Shown here piece by piece: positions 60,080-64,000 of a stretch of 64,000 nt of DNA (the first letter of the stretch is position 1; the number at the start of each line of letters is the position of its first letter). The stretch spans positions 33,924-97,923 of the forward strand of contig NZ_QZDT01000017.1 in assembly GCF_009917485.1 (NCBI RefSeq), given 5' to 3'. The position numbers and the translations under genes are program-made. The DNA is from Parablautia muri (GTDB lineage Bacteria > Bacillota > Clostridia > Lachnospirales > Lachnospiraceae). Under the pieces are notes generated by a model. The model was not told the origin of the DNA, made no database searches, and saw only the letters and a list, made by a program, of their open reading frames with translations.

Positions 60080-61150
60080 TTATTTTATGACAGGAATAGA
60101 GAAGAAAAACCGGACGCCGTCTGATAAATTTTCTGCTCCATATTCTAAATTCTGCATGGATAAAATCTGTGCCGCAATCGCAAGGCCTAATCCCGAACCG
60201 CTGTACGCCGCATTTTTATCCCGATAAAATTTTTCCCAGATTTTAGACAGCTTTTCCGGTGGTATGGAAAGGCCCTGGTTATAAACGGAAAAATGCAGCA
60301 TATTGTCCTGTTCCATTAATGATAATCGTAAAATCCCCTTTGGGGAAACATTCTTTTTCGCATTGACAATGAAATTATTTAAGACCTGCTCCATTCGCAT
60401 CTTATCCGTAACAACAAAAACTTTATGTTCCGGAAGTTCATACTGTAATTCAAAATCGCCCTCCGGCATATCTATCAACAAACGCCCCGCTACCGTTTCT
60501 ACAAATTCTACGAAGTCAAACCGTTCCGGCATCAATGATACGGCCCCGTTTTCCAGGGCGGACAAATCCAGCAATGTCTCGATAAGCCTGCCCATTCTTT
60601 CTGTTTCAGAAATAATGATTTCAGAATATTTCTGTCTTTTTTCTTCGTCCATCTCGTCCTGTATTCCCTCCGCATAAGCACGGATAACGCCTATCGGTGT
60701 TTTCATTTCATGGGAAAGCCGGTCTGTTAATTCTTTTCTTTCATTTAACAGTTTTCTTTCCTTCCGCACATCTTCTTCCAGACGGATATTGGTTTTTTCC
60801 AGCTTTTCAAGTGCAAGCTGCAAATTCTCAGACATTTTATTCAGATTGTCTGCAAGCTCTCCAAATTCGTTCTTTGATGTTATTTTGCAAGGCAGCGAAA
60901 AGTCCAGTCTTGCCGCCCTGTGCGCCATCTCGCATATTTTACTGATTGGGGCGGAAATAAATCGTCCTAACAAATAATCGATAACCATTGTCATGAAAAT
61001 AACAAATGCTATCCACAGCAAAAAAGAAATATCCTCTCCCAAAGGTAATCGCATTGATATAAGGTAAGAAATCATCAACATGATACCTGCAATCTTTGAA
61101 GCCATTATCAGCTTTTTTCGTACTGTACGCAGTGAGAATTGTTCCTTCAT
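60080..61150 (-). CDS. Sensor histidine kinase (HAMP, HisKA; VanS-like)
   Basis: 356 residues. Two close N-terminal helices (LIMASKIAGIMLMISYLISM, ISFLLWIAFVIFMTMVI) with almost no extracellular loop, HAMP (RFISAPISKICEMAHRAARLDFS), coiled coil, DRLSHEMKTPIGVIRAYAEGI (phospho-His), N-box MEQVLNNFIVNAKKNV, G-box SGSGLGLAIAAQIL. The short sensor loop is the intramembrane-sensing type used for envelope stress with ABC exporters. ATG 61150 overlaps the regulator gene by 4 nt. Confidence 0.93.
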   Translation of the reverse strand: MKEQFSLRTVRKKLIMASKIAGIMLMISYLISMRLPLGEDISFLLWIAFVIFMTMVIDYLLGRFISAPISKICEMAHRAARLDFSLPCKITSKNEFGELADNLNKMSENLQLALEKLEKTNIRLEEDVRKERKLLNERKELTDRLSHEMKTPIGVIRAYAEGIQDEMDEEKRQKYSEIIISETERMGRLIETLLDLSALENGAVSLMPERFDFVEFVETVAGRLLIDMPEGDFELQYELPEHKVFVVTDKMRMEQVLNNFIVNAKKNVSPKGILRLSLMEQDNMLHFSVYNQGLSIPPEKLSKIWEKFYRDKNAAYSGSGLGLAIAAQILSMQNLEYGAENLSDGVRFFFSIPVIK

Positions 61151-61815
61151 TTTGGCACCTCAAATTTATATCCGGAGCGTATAAGCGTTACAATGGATTT
61201 TCCCTCACTGCCTAATTTTTGCCGCAAAGTCTTGATATGCGTGTCCACTGTCCGTGTATTCCCCTCGAAATCATATCCCCAAATACGATTTAACAGTTGT
61301 TCCCTTGAAAAAATCTGTTCCGGATTAGACAGGAAGAAATAGAGCAATTCATATTCTTTGTATGTCAGGGTAATTTCCAAACCGTCTAAAAACACTTTAT
61401 GCGCTGCAGGGCTTATCGTTATTTTTCCTGCGCTGATCGTGTCTGCGCAGGATGCACAAGTGCGGCGCAGCAAGGCGTTTGTCTTTGCAAGTAGTATTTT
61501 CGGACTAAACGGTTTGGTCATATAATCATCCGCACCATATTCATAGCCTTTCAGCTTATCTTCCTCGTCACTTTTGGCAGTCAGCATAATGATGGGCAGG
61601 CTGCTCATTTCCCTTGCCACTTTGCATACGGAAAAACCATCAAGATGCGGCATCATAATGTCCAATATCATCAAATCCATAGGATTATTTTTCAATATCA
61701 TCAGGGCATCCACACCATCATCCGCAGTAAAACAGGTATGACCTCCCCTGCGCATATATTCGCAGATAATATCCTGCATATTCTTTTCATCTTCTACAAT
61801 TAAAATGTTAGCCAT
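61147..61815 (-). CDS. OmpR-family response regulator (VanR-like)
   Basis: 222 residues. Receiver with VEDEKNMQD, phospho-Asp in DLMILDIMMPHLDGF, Thr in MLTAKSDE, Lys in DDYMTKPF; C-terminal winged helix (LTYKEYELLYFFLSNPEQIFSREQLLNRIWGYDFEGNTRTVDTHI). AAGGGTGATTCC before ATG 61815. Controls, with its kinase, probably the downstream ABC-2 export operon on the same strand. Confidence 0.95.
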   Translation of the reverse strand: MANILIVEDEKNMQDIICEYMRRGGHTCFTADDGVDALMILKNNPMDLMILDIMMPHLDGFSVCKVAREMSSLPIIMLTAKSDEEDKLKGYEYGADDYMTKPFSPKILLAKTNALLRRTCASCADTISAGKITISPAAHKVFLDGLEITLTYKEYELLYFFLSNPEQIFSREQLLNRIWGYDFEGNTRTVDTHIKTLRQKLGSEGKSIVTLIRSGYKFEVPK

Positions 61816-61907
61816 GGAATCACCCTTTGTTCCATTTCATAAAAATTAAATGAGTACACAACCTCGAAAAGGAAGTTATTATATCAATTGTTTCCTGTAT
61901 GGAATTA

Positions 61908-62096
61908 CTATCTAAAATGCTTCCTCTCATTACATTTTTGTTCATAAAGCTCCTTCAAATCAGCAATAGCCATTTCAACATCAAAAGTGTGGAAACCAAG
62001 CCAGCACTCTCTCATTGTCTTAGCATCGGCGGTTTTATATATTTCACAGCTATATTCACCGGTATCGTAATATTGTATAACATTTGAGTGATTCAA
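61908..62096 (-). CDS. Small protein of unknown function, possibly a fragment
   Basis: 62 residues starting at TTG 62096, no clear ribosome site. The composition looks coding (YDTGEYSCEIYKTADAKTMRECWLGFHTFDVEMAIADLKELYEQKC) but no family is recognised. It may be the C-terminal end of a lost larger gene or a short real gene with another start. It lies 93 nt upstream of the response regulator. Confidence 0.4.
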   Translation of the reverse strand: MNHSNVIQYYDTGEYSCEIYKTADAKTMRECWLGFHTFDVEMAIADLKELYEQKCNERKHFR

Positions 62097-62425
62097 TTAT
62101 AGCATTTGAAAAAATGGAACACAATACAGTACTCTTTTGGAAACAAAAAAGACGCAACAGTTGCGTAGAAAAGGCAGCGGCATTCTTTATTCCAACAAAC
62201 ACTGTCACGCTTCGCGAACCGGCTTATTGTAATAAAACGCCACTGCCTGCTATACGATTATTTCTTTGCCTTTTCTGCTATGTAAAATCCATTTTTGTGA
62301 ATCTATTTCATGGATAGCCGCTTTTTATTCCTCTTATAAGCGTAATCGATAAAGGCAACACTTATTTCTGTTTCGGAGCCTTCATTTCCTGAAACTCCTT
62401 TCATTCCTATCAAGAAATTTTCTTT
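62097..62425. other. 330-nt gap without a supported gene
   Basis: Between the small ORF and the surface protein. It contains a short palindrome ACGCAAC-A-GTTGCGT near 62152 and AT-rich DNA at 62230-62400 that may include the terminator of the surface-protein gene. No coding frame stands out. Confidence 0.3.
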
Positions 62426-64000
62426 CTAATTCTCTATTGTGTCATCTTCCTCAAGTTTCCTGCGGTGTCTCCTGTACATCTCAGCCCCTGTTGCGCCAAG
62501 TGCCAGCACAATCAGCCACCACCACCAGGACATTTTGGTCTGCTCCGATGCTGAAGCTGCCAGAGGTGTTTCACCGTCTTCTATATCCACAACACCTTCC
62601 GTATCTTCCAATTCTTCTGATGCTGCAAGCGGCACTTCTTCATCTTCCTGAATGATATTGCTGCCAATAGTCTCATTGTTTCTGGCTAAGATGATATCTT
62701 CTTCTCCTTCACCATCTGCTGTCACTGTATTGCCTGTTGTTCTGGCGCCTGCACCAGTCCTTCTGGTACCTGCTGTCGTTGCATCACCTGACAGTACTGT
62801 TCCGTCATCTGTCATATCAGGCGCTGCCAGAGGCACTGCTGCAGCGGGAATGTTTGTTACAGGTGCGCCCGGAACTACCGCCGCTGTTCCACCTGCTCCG
62901 TCAGTTGTGCCGCCTGTTGTACCGCCATCGGTTGCACCACCTGCTCCGTCAGTTGTGCCGCCGGATGTACCGCCGCTTTCTCCGCCACCAGTTGTGCCGC
63001 CGGATGCAGTAGTCCGAGTATTATAAGCAAATTCCGCATCCGCTGCTGCACGTGCACGAGCTGCCGCATCTCTGATTTGCGCAAGATACGAATCTGCAAT
63101 TCCCTTTGCCTCAAGAGCACTCTCATATTCGGAAACTGCTTTTTCATAAGCAACTATCACTTTCTGATAAGCAGCTTCATTCACTGCTTCTTGTTCCTTC
63201 AAATCAGCCAATGCGTTCACTGCCGCAAGTACTTTATCATAAGCATTCTGAACAGCAGTCTTTGAATTTGAAGCTGAAGTTTCTTTCGCTATCGCCGAAT
63301 CTACATTTTCTTTTGCCTGTTCCAGTAATGTTGATAATTTATTTACAGCATCTTCTTTTTCCGCTTTCCGTCCACTCCCTTATTGGCACTGTTAACCTTG
63401 TTCTGTCCATTATTATAAGCTTTCTGCTTATCAGCAGTATTTGCTTTCGCATTGGCCAAATTAGTTTCAGCAAGTGATAGTTCTTGTTGGGCATTTAATA
63501 ACTTTTCCTGCGCCTGTACAACTTCTTGCTGAGCATCCGTAACCTTTTGCTTTGCTTCACTTATCGCTTTCTTCGCCGCCTCTGCATCTGTTTCTGCTTT
63601 TGCCTGCTTTGCTGCCGCATCTTCTCCGGCTTTCTTCGCTGCCGCTACTGCTGCATCCGCTTTCTTAACATCTTCTTCTGCAGCTGCTTTCTCCTCACTA
63701 GCCCTCTCAACTTCCTGCTTCGCCACATTCAGCCCATCTCTAAGCTCTTTGGTCAACTGCTGATATGCAGTATTTCCATTTATGAAAACCTCCTGTGCCA
63801 GGTAATCACTACCTTTTCCATCAAATTTACCTGTGTTCTGAAGTATTATATCTTCAATACCTTCTTTAACACCTTGTATCTTTACGCTATTAGAATATAT
63901 CAACTTATTATCAATTTTTGTAATATTTCTGTTAATAACTTCATGAGCTGTCACAGATTCAATCTTATCCGCTGTCACAAATCTGCTCATTTTCCTGTCA
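62426..64000 (-). pseudogene. Coiled-coil, Gly/Thr-repeat surface protein, frameshifted, 5' end outside window
   Basis: The frame is open through the right edge; a start at ATG 63990 is possible but it may begin further upstream. Ala/Lys/Glu-rich coiled coils (about 63690-63400 and 63340-63030), then a GGTTDGAGG-type low-complexity stretch (63000-62880), a Pro/Ala part, EEVPLAASEEL and DGETPLAASAS boxes, one helix (WWWWLIVLALGATGAEMY) and a basic tail (RRHRRKLEEDD). No LPxTG. Near 63360 the frame changes: GVDGK then, in the next frame, AEKEDAVNKLSTLLEQ; one extra A in GGAAAGCGG would join them. PLA-type boxes near the C-terminus are, from memory, frequent in Lachnospiraceae surface proteins. 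As sequenced the product stops at 63343. Confidence 0.65.

Noticed and set aside
62880..63000. Possible CRISPR-like or tandem array
   Set aside because: The repeats are short in-frame codon repeats of the surface protein, without unique spacers or cas genes.
62437..63026. Plus-strand ORFs opposite the Gly/Thr-rich surface protein region
   Set aside because: Low-complexity repeats keep several frames open; proline/valine-rich products are shadows of the GGTTDG repeat.
1..64000. tRNA or rRNA genes, prophage, integrase or complete insertion sequence
   Set aside because: None was recognisable by eye; only decayed Rpn and CPBP genes and small dispersed repeats were found.

Overview
The window looks like chromosomal DNA of a spore-forming, gut-type anaerobe of the Lachnospiraceae (Clostridium cluster XIVa). 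The reasons are moderate GC content, strong AGGAGG-type ribosome sites, a SleC-like spore cortex-lytic protein, an anaerobic (Cys-type) sulfatase with its radical-SAM maturase, GPH and ABC sugar uptake loci under LacI-type control, BlaI/M56 pairs, an HrcA/CIRCE site, and a surface protein with a PLAAS-type C-terminal region. This assignment is inference; no rRNA or tRNA gene is present to confirm it.

Layout. 1-7.4 kb: partial SleC-like gene, then a sulfatase locus made of a GPH sugar symporter, a sulfatase, and a LacI regulator flanked by two identical perfect operators, followed by a TauE/SafE anion exporter and the sulfatase-maturating enzyme. 7.5-8.7 kb: a MNT/HEPN toxin-antitoxin pair in which both genes lack one A in an A-run, then a hemerythrin. 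9-21 kb: a sugar or polyol locus with a secreted glycoside-hydrolase-like protein, Gfo/Idh/MocA oxidoreductase, TIM-barrel isomerase, two MDR dehydrogenases, an ABC importer, and LacI and AraC regulators. 21-37 kb: mostly housekeeping genes: HtpG with a long acidic insert and a CIRCE element, PrsA-like foldase, FAD oxidoreductase, SbcC, PepT, a GT-C-like membrane protein, a ferritin-like protein, BlaI/M56 pair 1, and SbcD. 37-43.5 kb: a membrane protein, a HAD phosphatase, a decayed Rpn-family gene, a TetR operon with three small proteins, and M56/BlaI pair 2.

43.6-46.6 kb: a tight three-gene operon of a C5-cytosine methyltransferase, a LAGLIDADG-like protein without its catalytic acids, and a PD-(D/E)XK nuclease. 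This is the best candidate for an undescribed system, possibly a restriction-modification system with a recruited homing-endonuclease scaffold. 46.8-64 kb: a CPBP protease relic, a DUF1266 lipoprotein, a flavodoxin-like reductase, an FtsX-type ABC transporter divergent from a LytTR two-component system with putative LytTR sites, a Fst/TxpA-like type I toxin-antitoxin locus (31-aa toxin and convergent antisense RNA), PlsC, an ABC-2 exporter operon headed by a 50-aa membrane protein behind a VanRS-like two-component system, and a frameshifted coiled-coil surface protein at the edge.

Across the window at least three families of dispersed short repeats lie between genes. Two of them sit directly in front of start codons and carry the Shine-Dalgarno sequence. 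Several leaders (SleC-like gene, type I toxin) could hide the ribosome site in a hairpin. The intact loci describe a glycan-foraging anaerobe with cell-envelope stress sensors and DNA-defence modules. Function calls rest on motifs read by eye; no database search was possible.
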